Source: Aegilops tauschii subsp. strangulata (Eukaryota; Streptophyta; Magnoliopsida; Poales; Poaceae). From it: 64,000 nucleotides of DNA. The stretch is from assembly GCF_002575655.3 (NCBI RefSeq), contig NC_053037.3, positions 318,893,294 through 318,957,293 on the forward strand, written 5' to 3'. The notes below the pieces were generated by a model, which saw nothing but the letters and a program-made list of their open reading frames with translations, did not search any database and had not been told where the DNA came from. Of the stretch, positions 1-12,615 are shown piece after piece; position 1 is the stretch's first letter, and every line of letters starts with the position of its first letter. A program made the position numbers and the translations under genes.

Positions 1-294
1 TTTGTCTTCATGAAGTCATTGCCTGCTTGCATGATCTGATTGACTTCACTATGTGAAGACTGTTGTTGTTTGGCTTCATATTATCTTCCATCCTGATCCA
101 TACTACCTAGCTGCTAATAGTCTTCGTGCTTTCACTTCATTGCTTACTTGACTATGGCTTGTCTAGTGTAGTCTACCTTCCGCTGCATATCAATAGGTTC
201 ATCTCTATTGTCTGTCTTCGAAACTCCCATGTTTTGAAGACTTTCATAAATATCGCCTATTCACCCCCCCTCTAGTCGATAGCTAGCACTTTCA
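1..294 (+). repeat. 3' part of Copia 5' LTR
   Basis: This stretch aligns with 31397-31689 of the 3' LTR. By eye there are six substitutions and one 1-bp indel. It ends in GCACTTTCA, the same terminus as the 3' LTR, immediately before the primer-binding site. The left part of the LTR lies before the window. Confidence 0.95.
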
Positions 295-296
295 AT

Positions 297-308
297 TGGT
301 ATCAGAGC
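297..308 (+). other. Copia primer-binding site (tRNA-iMet type)
   Basis: TGGTATCAGAGC starts two bases after the 5' LTR end. It is the usual complement of the plant initiator tRNA-Met 3' end and would prime minus-strand cDNA synthesis. Confidence 0.9.
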
Positions 309-360
309 AAGGTGCTCCCTTGTTCTGTGTGATTCGGTTTAACCACCTGGAGTTTTAGCT

Positions 361-3145
361 ATGTCGACTGCAGGGATAATCAAAGTCTCCATTGCGTGCC
401 CTGTCTTCGATGGCACTGATTACCCCTACTGGAAGAATAAGATGCGCACGCATCTTGAAGCCATTGATGTCGACCTCTGGTATGTCGTCAAGAATGGCGT
501 TCCAAAGACCAGTGAAGGTGTCACCCTTGCTGATGTCAAGAAGTTCATTCAACAGGATTCTACTGCTAAGAACATCATCTGTGGTCATCTGACCAAAGGA
601 CAGTATGGCTGTGTGAGTGCTCTGGAAACTTCGAAGCTAGTCTGGGACTGGCTCTCCAAGGTCAATGAAGGCGTCTCAACGCAGAGAGACTCAAGGATCA
701 GTGTTCTTGGCAACCTCTTCAACCGCTTCAAGAGAAATGACAATGAGAATGTCCAGCTTACATTTGATCGCCTCACTGACATCACAAATTAGCTTCGCGC
801 TCTCGGCGCCACTGAGATCACCAAGCATGAAATCGTCAAAACACTTCTGAGATCGCTTGACAGCTCATTCGACACCCTGGCCCTGATGATTCAAGAACGC
901 CCTGACTTCAAGACTCTCGATCCGTCTGACATACTTGAGAGGCTCAACACACATGAGTTCTAGCAATCTGAAAAAAGAGATATCTATGGTCCCAACTATG
1001 GCCGAACACGCGCTTTGAAGGCAAAGGTTGTTTCCTCTTCTGAAGAAGAATCTGACAGCTTCTCTGAGAATCCTGAAGACATTGGAAAGGAGCTTGCCAT
1101 GCTTGTGAACAAGTTCCAGGAGTTCACCAAGAAGAAAGGCTTTAGAAAGTCTTCAAGATCCAGCTCAAGAAATGATGAAGCTTCTACTCGTGATCACAAG
1201 AAGAGAAGATGCCACAAGTGCAAGAAACCTGGTCACTACATCTCTGAGTGTCCATAGTGGGATAATGAGACCAAGAAGAAGAAGAAGAGCAAGGAATATG
1301 ATTCTGATGACAAGAAGAAGAAGAAATCCTGAAAGTCTTCTTCCAAGTCTTCGTCCAAGTCTTCATCATACAAGAAGAGCTCATCTGGCAAGGCTCGTGC
1401 TTTTGTTGGCAAGGAGATGGATTCGGAGGAGAAGTCTGCTTCTGAGGAGGCAGAGGTGGAGTCTGAGGAGGAGTCCGACTCTGGCGTTGCAAGTCTGGCT
1501 CTAGCTATAGCTTACGTTGTCAAGTCCATCTTCAACACTGAAGACAATGGCTTCGTCACCAACGCTGATGCTAATGACAAGGATGACTCTGCTCCCACCG
1601 ACTGCTTCATGGCACGCGGTGCGAAGGTAAACTCACGCGATGCTTACTTTCAAACATCAAGTGAAGATGACTCTGAATGTGAATCTAAATCTAGCTACAA
1701 AAGATTGCTAAAATTGCAACTGAACAACAGAATGCCATGGAATATATTCAAAAATTGCTAGACAAAAGCGCTGACCTGTTGGACGCGGAAATGACCCGAT
1801 CTCAGTCCTTAATTGAAGACATCAAAAATCTTCATGTTAAATACGAGGAACTTGAAAGTCGTCATGAAACGCTCTCAACAACTCATGAAAAGCTTTCCTA
1901 TGATTATCTTCAAAGGAAGCAAGAACTTGAGAACTTGAGAATGGATCATGAAGATCTTCAAAAAGAAAATGAGTCACTCCGTGCTCAACAGATCAGTTCC
2001 ACTCAGGAAGGATTTGAACCACCATGTCTAAAATGGCTTGAGCGTGATAACGCTATTTCTGTTGTTGAATGTTCCACTACTGCTACTGTTGCAATATTTT
2101 CAACTGCTGATGTGGTAACTAACCCTCTGCGGAGGATGCCACTACTATTGCTGATGAAAATGTCAGGATGAAGACATTGCTTGAGACAGGAAAGTACAAA
2201 AGTCTCAAAGGGCATCAAACACTATGTGATGTCCTCAAAAAGCGGATTCTGAACTGAAACCCTAGGAAAGAGGGTGTTGGGTTCGAGAGGAAAATGAATG
2301 TTGATGGTTCCTACTAGAAGCCTGAGCAGTACCCCAAAACCACATGGGTTGCTGCAAAAGGAACTTCAGTGGATCTATCCACCTTATCTGGCTTCACTTG
2401 TGCTAACCCGATTATCATTGATGAATCCTTTGATGCAAACTATAAACTGTTTAAGAATCAGAATGGTGAAGTGTTTGCCAGGTATATTGGTACTAACTGC
2501 AGGAATGGACCACCTATGAAGAAGATCTGGGTACCCAAAAGTTGTCTTGAGAATCTTGCTGTGAATGTCACCATGACACCACCTAGGAAGAAGACAAACC
2601 CAGACCAAAGGCTTCATATGGTCCAAAGGCTTCATACAAATAGAGGACTCACCAGATTCACCCTAACGCAATGTTTTGCAGGGAAATCATACTCAGACTT
2701 ATGAATATGAGCATGTTTCCTCAAACCGCTATGTTAATAAGACCAAGAACTATTCTGCTTATTCATATGAGTATTATTCACCTCCTGCAAGGCTATTTGC
2801 TAGGGCTCCAAATCCGAAGTTCTTAGATGCTGCACTTAGACTCATTGCTTCGAAGCCACCCCTGAAAATGTGGGTGGTTAAGAAAACTTAACTCTCTTTT
2901 GCAGGGAAAGGTCTCCAGCCGGAAATCAACGGCGTCTGATGCTATTGCTGGGGACCTAAAACATCTTGTGGGGCGCAAGATAAAATGCCCAAATGGTCTT
3001 ACTATGTATTTTGTTCCTGAATCACTTGCCAATCATCCTATCAGTCCTAACCTGGATCTGAGCTTTGATAATCCGCTTGTTCGTAAAATGTTTATGCTTC
3101 ACAATACCCTTGGTGAAGCCTATCCCCCTAACTGCATTGTAGGGT
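361..3145 (+). pseudogene. Copia gag polyprotein region, broken
   Basis: Gag forms the virus-like particle and packages element RNA. The first ATG after the leader is at 361, and the N-terminal FDGTDYPYWKNKM motif is typical of UBN2-type Copia gag. A CCHC zinc knuckle (CHKCKKPGHYISEC) lies at 1210-1251, followed by Lys/Ser-rich and acidic stretches. A predicted coiled-coil rich in Glu, Leu and Lys spans about 1737-2000 in another frame. In-frame stops are at 790-792, 961-963, 1255-1257 and 1330-1332. Frame changes fall near 1735 and 2090. From about 2170 to 3145 the frame is broken several times, through a spacer leading to protease. It lies directly upstream of pol and belongs to the same element. 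It cannot give a full-length product. Confidence 0.85.
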
Positions 3146-6100
3146 ATGACACCACATGCTTCAGAATGGATTATGGACAGTGGATGCACTAATCATATGA
3201 CTGGTGATCGAAGTCTTCTCATGGACTCAACCTTATGTCCATCTCACAAGAGTCACATCACATTTGCTGACACTGGTAAAAGCAAGGTATTGGGTCTAGG
3301 TAGAGTTGCAATCTCAAAGGATCAGCACATGGATAAAGTGATGCTTGTTGAATCCCTTGGTTTCAACTTAATGTCTCTCTCAATGCTTTGTGATTTGAAC
3401 ATGATTGTGATATTTGGAAAATATCGTTGCCTTGTGCTTATGGAGTCTAACAAATCTCTAGTCTTTGAAGGGTATTGAAAAGACGACTTGTACATGGTAG
3501 ATTTCTCAGCAGGACCACAGATGTCCGTATGTCTTCTAGCAAAAGCTTCAGAGTGTTGGCTCTGGCATCAAAGGGTAGGGCATGCTGGCATGAGGAACTT
3601 ATACACACTCGTGAAGAAGAAACATGTCGTACGCATCATAGGCATCAAGTTCAAGAAGGATCATCTGTGTGGTGCATGCGAAGCTGGGAAGATGACTAGG
3701 GCCAAGCATCCCTTGAACACAATCATGACGACATCTCAACCCTTTGAGCTGCTTCACATGGACTTATTTGGCCCTACTCATTACTCTACTCTTACTACCA
3801 CAGCCTGTCTCTATGGATTCGTCATTGTTGATGATTATTCAAGATATACATGGGTGCATATAATCCTCTACAAGAAAGAAGTGCAGGATGTCTTCAGACG
3901 ATTTGCCAACCGTGCCATGACGAACTATGGCATCAAGATCAAGCACATCAGAAGTGACAACGGCATAGAGTTCAAGAACACCGGCCTCTACACTAATCTT
4001 GATACATTGGGGATCACTCATGAGTTCTCTGCTCCATACACACCTCAGCAGAATGGCATCATGGAGCACAAGAACAGGACACTCATTGAGATGGCTCGGA
4101 CGATGCTTGATGAGTACAAGACTCCAAGGAAGTTCTGGCCTGAAGCCATTGATAATGCATGCCACGTCATCAACCGTGTTTATGTTCACAAGCTTCTGAA
4201 GAAGACATCCTATGAGCTCCTAAATGGTAAGAAGCCAAACGTCAGTTACTTCAGAGTATTTGGTGCTAGGTGCTGGATCAAGGATCCACATCACACTTCA
4301 AAATTTGCACCAAAAGCACATGAAGGTTTTATGCTTGGTTACGGAAAGGATTCGCACTCCTACAGAGTCTTCAACCTCTTTCACTATAAAGTGGTTGAAA
4401 CTGTGGATGTGCGTTTCGATGAGACTAACGGCTCGTAGAGAGAGCACCTGCCAAATGTGCTAGATGAAGTCCCTCCTAGTGAATCGATTAAGCTTATGGG
4501 AACTGGAGAAATCATACCTTTAGAGGCACAGGCTGAAGAAGAACTTATCATTTCTACGCCAAACCAACCTGAAGACACTACTCAGCCTGAAGCCAATGCT
4601 GAAGAACAAGACAATGGTGAACAAGAGCAAAATCTTCGTCCAGTTCATCCTCGTGTTGCTAATGAAGTATAGATTGAGAAGATAATTGATAGCATCAATG
4701 CACCTGGTCCACTCACTCGTTCAAAAGCAACTCAGCTAGCAAATTTCTATGGGCACTTTGCATTTGTCTCTATATCTGAACCCAAGAAAGTTGCTGAAGC
4801 CTTCATGGAACCTGAATGGATTCAAGCTATGCAAGAAGAGCTTCAACAATTCGAGTTGAACAATGTGTGGGAATTAGTCAAGCGTCCTGACCCTCGCAAG
4901 CACAATATCATTGGCACCAAATGGATCTATCGCAACAAACAAGATGAACATGGTCAAGTTGTCAGAAACAAGGCTCGTCTCGTTGCTCAAGGATACACTC
5001 AAGTTGAAGGGATTGACTTTGATGAAACATTTGCTCCGGTGGCTAGGATTGAAGCCATTCGCATACTGCTAGCATATGCCAACCATCACAACATCCTTCT
5101 GTATCAAATGGATGTGAAGAGTGCCTTTCTCAACGGCAAGATTGAAGAACAAGTGTATGTTGCACAACCACCTGGCTTTGAAGATCCAAAACATCTTGAT
5201 ATGGTATACAAGCTCAACAAGGCACTGTATGGCCTCAAACAAGCCCCACGTGCTTGGTATGACACACTCAAAGACTTCCTAAAGAGCAAAGGCTTCAAAC
5301 CTGGTTCCCTGGATCCCACTCTCTTCACGAAGACATACGATGATGAACTGTTTGTGTCCCAGATCTATGTGGATGACATTATCTTCGGCTGCACTAACAA
5401 AAGATACAGTGATGAGTTTGGGCACATGATGCAAGAGCAATATCAGATGTCCATGATGGGTGAGCTGAAGTTCTTCCTTGGTCTTCAAATTCGTCAGCAC
5501 AGCAACGACATCTTCATATCTCAAGAGAAGTACCTCAAAGATTGCCTGAAGAAGTTTGGAATGCAAGACTGCAAAGGTTACTCAACGCCAATGCCAACCA
5601 AAAGTCATCTGGGGCCCGACGACAATGGTAAAGAGTTCGATCAAAAGGTATACCACTCCATGATTGGTTCTTTACTCTATTTATGTGCATCTAGGCTAGA
5701 TATCATGCTTAGCATTTGCATGTGTGCCCGATTCCAAGCGGCACCAAAGTAATCGCATCACTTAGCTGTGAAGCGAATTCTTCGATATTTGGCATACACC
5801 CCAACACTAGGATTATGGTATCCAAAGGGCTCAGAGTTTGATCTAGTTGGATTCTCAGATGCTGATTATGCTGGTGACAAGGTCGATCGCAAGTCCACAT
5901 CAGGCACATGTCACTTTCTTGGACGATCTCTTGTCTGTTGGTCTTCAAAGAAGCAAAACTGTGTGTCTCTCTCCACTGCTGAATCTGAATACATTGCTGC
6001 TCGATCTTGCTGCACTCAGCTTCTATGGATGAAACAAACTATCAAGAACTATGGCATCCATCTGAAGCAAGTGCCACTCTAATGCGACAATGAAAGCGCC

Positions 6101-6319
6101 ATCAAGATTGCCAATAACCTAGTTCAGCACTCGAAGACAAAGCACATTGAAATCCTTCATCACTTTCTCAGAGATCATGTCATGAAGGAAGATATTGATA
6201 TCATTCACGTCAACACTAAAGAGCAATTGGCAGATATCTTCACAAAGCCCTTGGATGAGAAAAGGTTTTGCAAGTTGCGGTGTGAGCTAAATATCTTAGA
6301 ATCCTCGAATGTCCTGTAA
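3146..6319 (+). pseudogene. Copia pol: protease, integrase, reverse transcriptase, RNase H (broken)
   Basis: One frame carries the whole Copia pol order. The aspartic protease active site DSGCTNHMTG has its Asp at 3176. The integrase zinc-binding region (WHQRVGH, then CGAC) lies near 3563-3690. The integrase core has the MDLFGP Asp near 3760, RSDNG near 3955 and the PYTPQQNG region near 4040. Reverse transcriptase runs from about 4805 with [10 protein letters not shown], the catalytic YVDDIIFG at 5366 and FFLGLQI. RNase H has FSDADYAGD and STAESEY. Premature stops in this frame are at 3476, 4436, 4670, 5750 and 6080; the natural stop is TAA at 6317-6319. The catalytic motifs are readable, so decay is recent in sequence terms, but no complete polyprotein can be made from this copy. 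Confidence 0.95.
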
Positions 6320-7763
6320 TTGGACACACATCCTAACGCTTATGCATGTGATGACTTAGATGTGCAACACACGAAGTAAAGTATATCTTCAATCAACGAA
6401 GACATACACTCTAAGTGTGAATACATTAATGCGGAATATGACTTCGGAGCGCCACGATAATTGTGCGCTATGTTTGGGTCTAATACTTCCTATACGGTGG
6501 GTAATGCCACCACCAAACTTTTGTTTGAAGTGTTTCATTTGGCGTCACATTTGCAGAATCTTCGCATTTGGTTTGTCTTCAACATTGATTTTACTTCATG
6601 TTTATCTTCACAATGTTGATTTGGTCTTATACTGATATATATACAAATATTTGTGCTCTGTCCTCTACAGCATTCACTTATAGCTATGTCTTCTTATTTG
6701 AATCTTTTGATCTAAGTGAATGTGATCGGACCCTAACCCCTTCTATGCTTCTACCTCAGATTCTATCTATCTAAATCATATGCATTCTATTGAAACTGTC
6801 GAATGTCTTCTCTGCGTCCCTGTCAGCAGAAGATACAGAGACAAAAGTTGAATCTGTTTTAATGTTATATCCTTATTGCCTGAAACCCGGAGAAGCCGGA
6901 ACGACCACCCGACAGTCCAGACGTGCGTGGGAACATGGAACAACTTCCAATGTGTTGCATCCTTGCCACGTGTCCTTCAGATGTGAACCGCCAGGGGCAC
7001 CTACGTAATTATGTCGTGCTGTCCCTTTCCTTATAAATACTCAACTCACCACGGTCATTATCTCTTCTTCCTCCTCGCCACCTCGCACAAACCCTAGCGC
7101 CTCCACTAGCTCGCGTCAACGCCGGAGACGAAGCGCTTAGCTGCCGCGACCTCTTCGACGCTGTCCTCACGCCGACCACGGACCTCGTCCTCTCCACCGC
7201 CGCCGTAGGTGTCTTCCGCCGCCAAGTTAGGGCGCGGGATATTGAACTGCTCGGCCTCCCTCTTCGCCTCGTCTAGCAGTTTGTCAAGGGTAATTAAAAC
7301 TTACCTTTACTGCCTTTTTGAATCCGTCAGATCCATCCACTTCAACCAAAAGTGGGTTCTAAACTTCCAAATCTGGATCTATCTTGTTCTGAATCTCATA
7401 TCTTGCCAAGTATATTCACTTGTGCTTCACAGCTAGTTAGATTCCTCACTTGTACTTATTCTTGGATTCGTACAAATCTGGAACCAACTCTCATCAAATA
7501 AGTGAATGTCTTCGCGCTATGAGGTTAATGTCTTCAAACTGATTTGTCTTCAAAATCTTTTGAGAATGCATATGACCTCTTCCCTTCCCTTGCACCTCTA
7601 ATGCTGTCACAGGTACATGTCTGTGGGAGAATCCCTTGGTTCTCATAGTCTGCATTCATTTGTAGAATTCTTACAACGTCACATTCACTCACTAGAAGCT
7701 AGTTCCTGTCTGACCGGCAAGAGGAAGCCATTCACAGTATTGAAGCCTTTCAGTCTGAACATC
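6320..7763 (+). promoter_or_regulatory. Copia spacer between RNase H and env-like ORF, with promoter-like TATA
   Basis: No coding frame of note lies here. A TATAAATA box is at 7032-7039, followed by a CT-rich stretch and ACAAACCCTAGC near 7085, which looks like a plant transcript leader. A GGTAATTA donor-like site lies near 7289. TGTCACAG, an acceptor-like site, ends near 7614, before the ATG at 7764. The sequence therefore could drive a separate, spliced transcript of the env-like ORF. This is inference from motifs only; the alternative is a chance TATA in an untranslated spacer. Confidence 0.45.
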
Positions 7764-9303
7764 ATGGCTACTGACAAGTCACCAAGAAAGGGCGGCAGGC
7801 AGCGCCGTGGGGATACAACCAAGGATTTTCCACCAGATCTTTTTGAAATGTACAAGACAGATCCTGAAGAGAATTACAATCAGCACAAGACTTGAATCCA
7901 ATGGATTCGAAGATATTGGGCAGAGGAATGGTTCAAGTACAGATTTGTCACCGCTGAGTATGCTGAAAAGAACGCCATCAAGCGACCATGGGGAGATATT
8001 GTACACATAGGTCTACTGCCCAAGTCCCGGTCTGAAGCCATTGCTCAAGGCTTCTACCCTTGCATGGTCCATGGACCGCAGCCAGACAATGCCGACCCAT
8101 CATCTCTGCTATGGTGTCGTGAAGACAATCTCTTCAAGCGCAATTTCCAGTTTGCAAAGGTGTCAGCTGCAAAGAACAAGAAAGCATTTGGACTCGACTT
8201 CAACCCTGGTCCATCTGCTCCAAGGGCTGATGGCACCCGTGATGCAAATCCAAACGTCGTCGGCCCCTTCTATAACCTCGAAGGCCTCATCACTCACATA
8301 GCAGTACAGGGGGCCACCATGGATCACTCAATTGATGACGCTGCTGATGAAGCACCACCACCACCAAAGCCTCAGAAGCAAAAGAAGTCTAAGGCTTCAA
8401 AGCCCTCTGCCGCACCAAAAGATTCACGTGCGAAGCCATTGGCCACTGCACCTCCTGAAGCCAGTGTGCAATCTGAAGATCATTCTCGTGTCTCCAAGAA
8501 GACAGAGAAGTGCCAGAAGAAGAAGAAGCTCATTAAGAGTTTTATGCATGAACTGACCCCGGCTGCTGTTCTGCGCAATGAGGATGCCACCATTGATCTG
8601 TCCAGCGATGAAGATCTTGGTGATGGTGCCCTTCAGCTTCTGATCAAAAGCAAGCAAGAGGCGGAGATTTTCAACGATTTGCCCCTCTTTGATGTGGATA
8701 TTTTGAATAACTTCATCGATGAGTGGTTTGACAACCCGAGCCTCAACATTGATGATCTTCAGCTCCCGGTGGACATAAGCGTCACATTCCACGGAGCCAT
8801 TGCTAATGAGCTGGCTCTGGCTCAGAAGATTGTCGAGCTGAAGAACAAAATTGATTATGAAAAGGCTCAATTCAAGAAGAACATGGCCAAGCTCAGTGTG
8901 GCTGATGTTCAAAGCTTCAAGCAGATGTTGCATGACCTCAAGGAAGAGTTTCACAAGAAGCGTGAAGAAGCCAAAGGTTCAAGAGAGTAGATGAAATACT
9001 TTGCAGGAAAATGTGTTCAAGCACACAATGAGGCCGAAAAGCGCAAGGCTCTTGGGCGTCCAGGCATCGACCCCAAGATGGCTGCCAAACAGAAGAAGAA
9101 GCCTGCTGTGGCCCAAGCTGAAGCATCAAGGCAGGAAGCACCTCGCATTGTCTTCCCTGCCAGCATTACAGGCTCGAAGCCTAAGGTCCCCTCAGCAGCT
9201 TGAGAACTGAAGAAGACAAGGGCAGCTGAGGCCGAAGCCAAGAAGCGCAAGCACAAGAATGCCTCTGATGGTGCTCCATCAACAAAGAAGCCGAAAACAA
9301 AGT
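7764..9303 (+). pseudogene. Copia env-like extra ORF, 5' part
   Basis: The frame opens at ATG 7764 with a basic N-terminus (MATDKSPRKGGRQRR) and runs through a conserved-looking tryptophan-rich block, a Lys/Pro/Ala-rich stretch, an acidic part and a Lys/Glu-rich, probably helical part. SIRE/Maximus-lineage Copia elements carry an extra ORF at this place, often called env-like; its function is unproven. I see no clear signal peptide or membrane segment here. Stops in frame are TGA 7893-7895, TAG 8988-8990 and TGA 9201-9203. The gypsy insertion at 9304 cuts the frame; it continues in register at 27319 once the insert and one TSD copy are set aside. A longer frame begins at 7617, but the ATG at 7764 suits the basic start better. 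Confidence 0.7.
9299..9303. repeat. Target-site duplication AAAGT, left copy
   Basis: AAAGT directly precedes the 5' LTR terminus TGTAACATCC. It matches the AAAGT at 27314-27318 exactly, proving one insertion event of 9304-27313 into the Copia ORF. Confidence 0.95.
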
Positions 9304-10767
9304 TGTAACATCCCAAATTTTCAATTTGGAATGTTATACATAGGTCATCATATGCATATCATGTTTTATTTGCATTTCACTTGCGATCCTAGAAAATCCT
9401 AAGCAACTCAAGGACCCACGGAGAGAGTTGGGGATTTCATTATTTTCATATTTGAATTTTTCTCAAATTTGAAAAGAGGATCATTTTTGTTTTAATATTT
9501 TTCTCTCCGAAATATTTCCTACATAAAAATAAAAGAGAGCAGATAAAATGACTTCTCCAAAATAAAAGAAATATTGGAGGAAAAATGTTAAAATCTAATA
9601 AATATTTTATTTGAATTTTATTCGAGATTTTATTTGAATTAGAAAAATATGCATTTTTCAAAATTGCATTTTTAGGCCAGAAAAATGTTGACTTTGTTCT
9701 AAATTTTTTATTTAGATGGTGAAAATCGTTTTTGGCATTTTTAGATTTTTTTATTTCTTTAGTAGGATTTTCTTCAGAGGAATTTATTTTATTTAAAAAA
9801 ACGCGTCGCCCGACTGGGCCAGCGGCCCAGCCGAGTGGGCCGAAGCCCAGCGCGCCACCGCCTCCCGCTCCGGCTCGGGACCGGACTCCCGAGCGCCGCC
9901 ACCGCCGTGTCCGCGCGGGACACGCCTCCCGAGGCCGTGCCCCCTCCCCCAAGCAACCCCCCCCCCCTTATAACCCGAGCCGCCGCCGCCCCTCCTCACC
10001 TCGTCCCAAGCCGCAACCCGCCGCTAGCGCCGTGCCGCCGCCGCTGCCGGTAGCCACCGCCGCCCCGCGCCGCGCCACCGTCACCCACGCCGCCCCGCCT
10101 CGCCGGATCACGCCGCTGCCCGCCGGATCTCGCCGCCAGTCTTTTCCGGTTAAACGGTATAAAATCGTTTGGGTATTTTTCGGTAAACCCTAGTTCGGTT
10201 TTTTTTCTAGATCGGGTTTTCTCGGTTTTCTTCGGTTAGTTTTATTCTACGAACGTTCGTTCGTTTAATTCTTATAATGAACGAATTCGCTCGTTTGCCT
10301 CTGTTAGCAGACGTTCGCGCCGTAGTCTTTTTCATTTTATTTTATTTAGGCCAGGGACCTATCCGTGATTATTTTTATCGCAGATTAACCCCTGATCTTC
10401 AAACCCTCGCAACTTTTTAACCGTTTGTCCAAATCCAGTGAAGCCAACGCCAAAATCTTTGTCATGAACCCCTCTTTCCAGTTAATCAACTTGAACAAGG
10501 TTTTGATAATTTAAAATTTGCTTTCAAGCATATTTGAATTCGAACTTCTTTTGACCGTAGTTTGAGTTTCGTAGCTCCGATTTGATTGATTCTTTTTGCA
10601 AATCGAAGCACTTCAGTTGAACTTTCAGTTTGGATATCTTTATTTGAGTTTTAACCTTGCATCTATGCTTGAGTGCTTATGTATGCTATTGTTTGTTTGC
10701 GATAGAATTTCTGGAGTGCGAAGCGTGCTACTACGAGTCTCTAGGGTTTGCAGATCGTCAGCAAGGT
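9304..10767 (+). repeat. Chromovirus 5' LTR, first part
   Basis: It matches the start of the 3' LTR at 24580. The sequence is AT-rich at first, then a GC-rich stretch (about 9800-10140) with CTTATAACCC near 9966 that may be promoter and leader. It is cut at 10767 by the inner LTR element; the last five bases AAGGT are one TSD copy. Confidence 0.95.
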
Positions 10768-11948
10768 TGTTGGTGTACAAAAGTAGGGGCTCTCCTTTTG
10801 ACCCCTTTACTTGTGCGCGGGTAGTCAGAGCCACGCGCCGCGGCCGCATGTAGCAGGGCAGAGGAGGGAAGCCGGAGAGAAGCCGAAGCACAAGACAACC
10901 AAGACAACGCCAAGACCAGGAACACAAGAGGGCGAGGTAGGCTCCCTCGGCAAGATCCTTGCCGGGGCAGCCTCCGCAGCCCCGGCAAGAGCCTTGCCGG
11001 GGCAGCCTGCCCGATGCCAGCAGAGCAAGCCACCCTTGAGCCCAAGGGTTCCAAACACCGTCAACGACTACATTGGAACCAGGGCTCGGGAGGCACCTCC
11101 ATGGTGGCATGCAGATCTTTGTCAAGATCATAAAACACACAAGATTGGATGAGGATCAGAAGACGACGACCCTCGACGGGATCCTAGCCGAGGAAATCTA
11201 CAAGACCCCCGGCAAGCGCCTTGCCGGGGACGACTGCAACACCACGGCAAGACCCTTGCTGGGCCCCTGGAAAGACCCTTGCCGAGGGCATCAGCGGGGC
11301 CACTACCAGGCCCGCACCAGCCAAGACTCCGCCGCCGTTCGCATGCAGCTGCCAGCCCAACCAGCTGGGCAGGCACCTGCGTGGCAACATGCGGCTTCCA
11401 GGCCAACTCAGCAAGCACCTGCGTGGTGGCATGCGACTCTTCATGAAGGCCCTGCCACCGCGCCACCTCAGAAGCCTGCCTGCCTACATGGCGCTGCACG
11501 CATCGCTGGCCTGGGCGCGTGTCGAAGCGAGGCGGAGCGGCGACGGACGGGACAGGCCTCGTTCCCGTCCCCGATAAAGCTAATGGACACCTAAGCAACG
11601 CATTTAATGCGCTTTGTCCCGTAATGCCGGGCGATAGGCTCGCGCACCGTACACCTTTCCACCTCCTGTGTGCCACTGTGGCAACCCCTTTTTCCTATAA
11701 AAGGAGGCCCGATGCATACTGGAGGGGGATTCGGCTCTTTGGAACACGCAGCCACCGTAGCTAGTTCGAGAGCTCAAGAACACTCTGAAATACACACCCA
11801 AGTAGGACTAGGGTTTTACGCATCCTCGCGGCCCAAACCTAGGTAAACGACCTTTGTGCTAGCTCCTAAACCTGCTCTTCTCACAACCCTGCGCCCGCCG
11901 ACCGTAGAAGGGATTCTAGTGATCCCATAGGTGTCGTTCCCACTGACA
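10768..11948 (+). repeat. 5' LTR of the antisense-gene element
   Basis: It starts TGTTGGTGTAC and ends CACTGACA; the right LTR has TGTCGGTG and CACCGACA. The motif CTTGCCGGGG recurs (near 10965, 10992 and 11219, with a variant near 11279), partly as inverted repeats GCCGGGGCAG/CTGCCCGATG. Confidence 0.95.
11696..11702 (+). promoter_or_regulatory. TATA box in LTR (TATAAAA)
   Basis: CCTATAAAAGGAGGCCC lies about 250 bp before the LTR end. The same box is conserved in the 3' LTR at 17583-17589. The spacing suits a U3 promoter reading the plus strand. Confidence 0.75.
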
Positions 11949-11950
11949 AC

Positions 11951-11970
11951 TTTGGCGCGCCAGGTAGGGG
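11951..11970 (+). other. Probable primer-binding site
   Basis: TTTGGCGCGCCAGGTAGGGG begins three bases after the 5' LTR and contains TGG, the usual first bases of a PBS. I could not assign the tRNA. The position fixes the element as plus-strand. Confidence 0.6.
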
Positions 11971-12203
11971 GCGCAGTTCTGAGAATCTGGCCTAGCAGTT
12001 AGCCTAGTTGTTCTTCATCGCCATGTTTTCTGAAGAAGAAGAAGATGGCCAAGAGAACGGCGCCACCTGTAAGCGCGGAGGGCGCCAGTGCAGCGACAGG
12101 AAAGCTAAGTCATGCCGAACTTTAAATATTTCCTTTTTATATAAGGTTATTCCCCTCGGAGATCTCGTTCTTTGTATGGAAAACCTGCACGCAAAGGGGC
12201 CCT

Positions 12204-12364
12204 CCCGCAATTGGCAACACTCTTGTTCTGTTTCGAGTCCGCTCAACAGCTCAAGCGGCCGCGTCGAGAGCGGCAGGGTGGCCTTCCGCGATTGGCAACG
12301 CCCTCGATTCTGACTCGAGTCCAGCTCGACAGTTCGAGCGGCCGCGTTGAGAGCGGTAAGGTGG
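12204..12364 (+). repeat. Two-copy tandem repeat, about 81 bp
   Basis: Two diverged copies start at about 12204 and 12284. They share ATTGGCAAC, a TCGAGTCC core, AGCGGCCGCGT and GAGAGCGG. The repeat lies in the leader between the PBS and the 3' end of the antisense gene. Confidence 0.75.
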
Positions 12365-12615
12365 TTCGCGCGGCAGCAAGCACACCCGGCAGGCCATTGG
12401 GGATCCGTCCTCAAGACGTCGCCCTGGGTTTACGCGCCGGCAAGCCTACCCGGTTAACGTAGGGTGGACATACAAAGGAAGATCGAACAAGAAAATAACA
12501 TGCATTGTATCAAAAGTACTGCAAAATTATATTACATCCATTGTTGCCGCGGTTCTAACTAAAGATAGAAATTGTCTTGGTCATAAACCTGCAGCGGCAA
12601 TAAGAAACGGGGTGC

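Noticed and set aside
9446..10193. Open frames in the chromovirus LTR head and GC-rich block
   Set aside because: The frames are not shared between the two LTR copies and lie in promoter/leader sequence.
10811..11594. Pro/Ala-rich frames in the 1181-bp LTR
   Set aside because: The matching 3' LTR frames differ in length and frame; the CTTGCCGGGG repeats alone explain the open composition.
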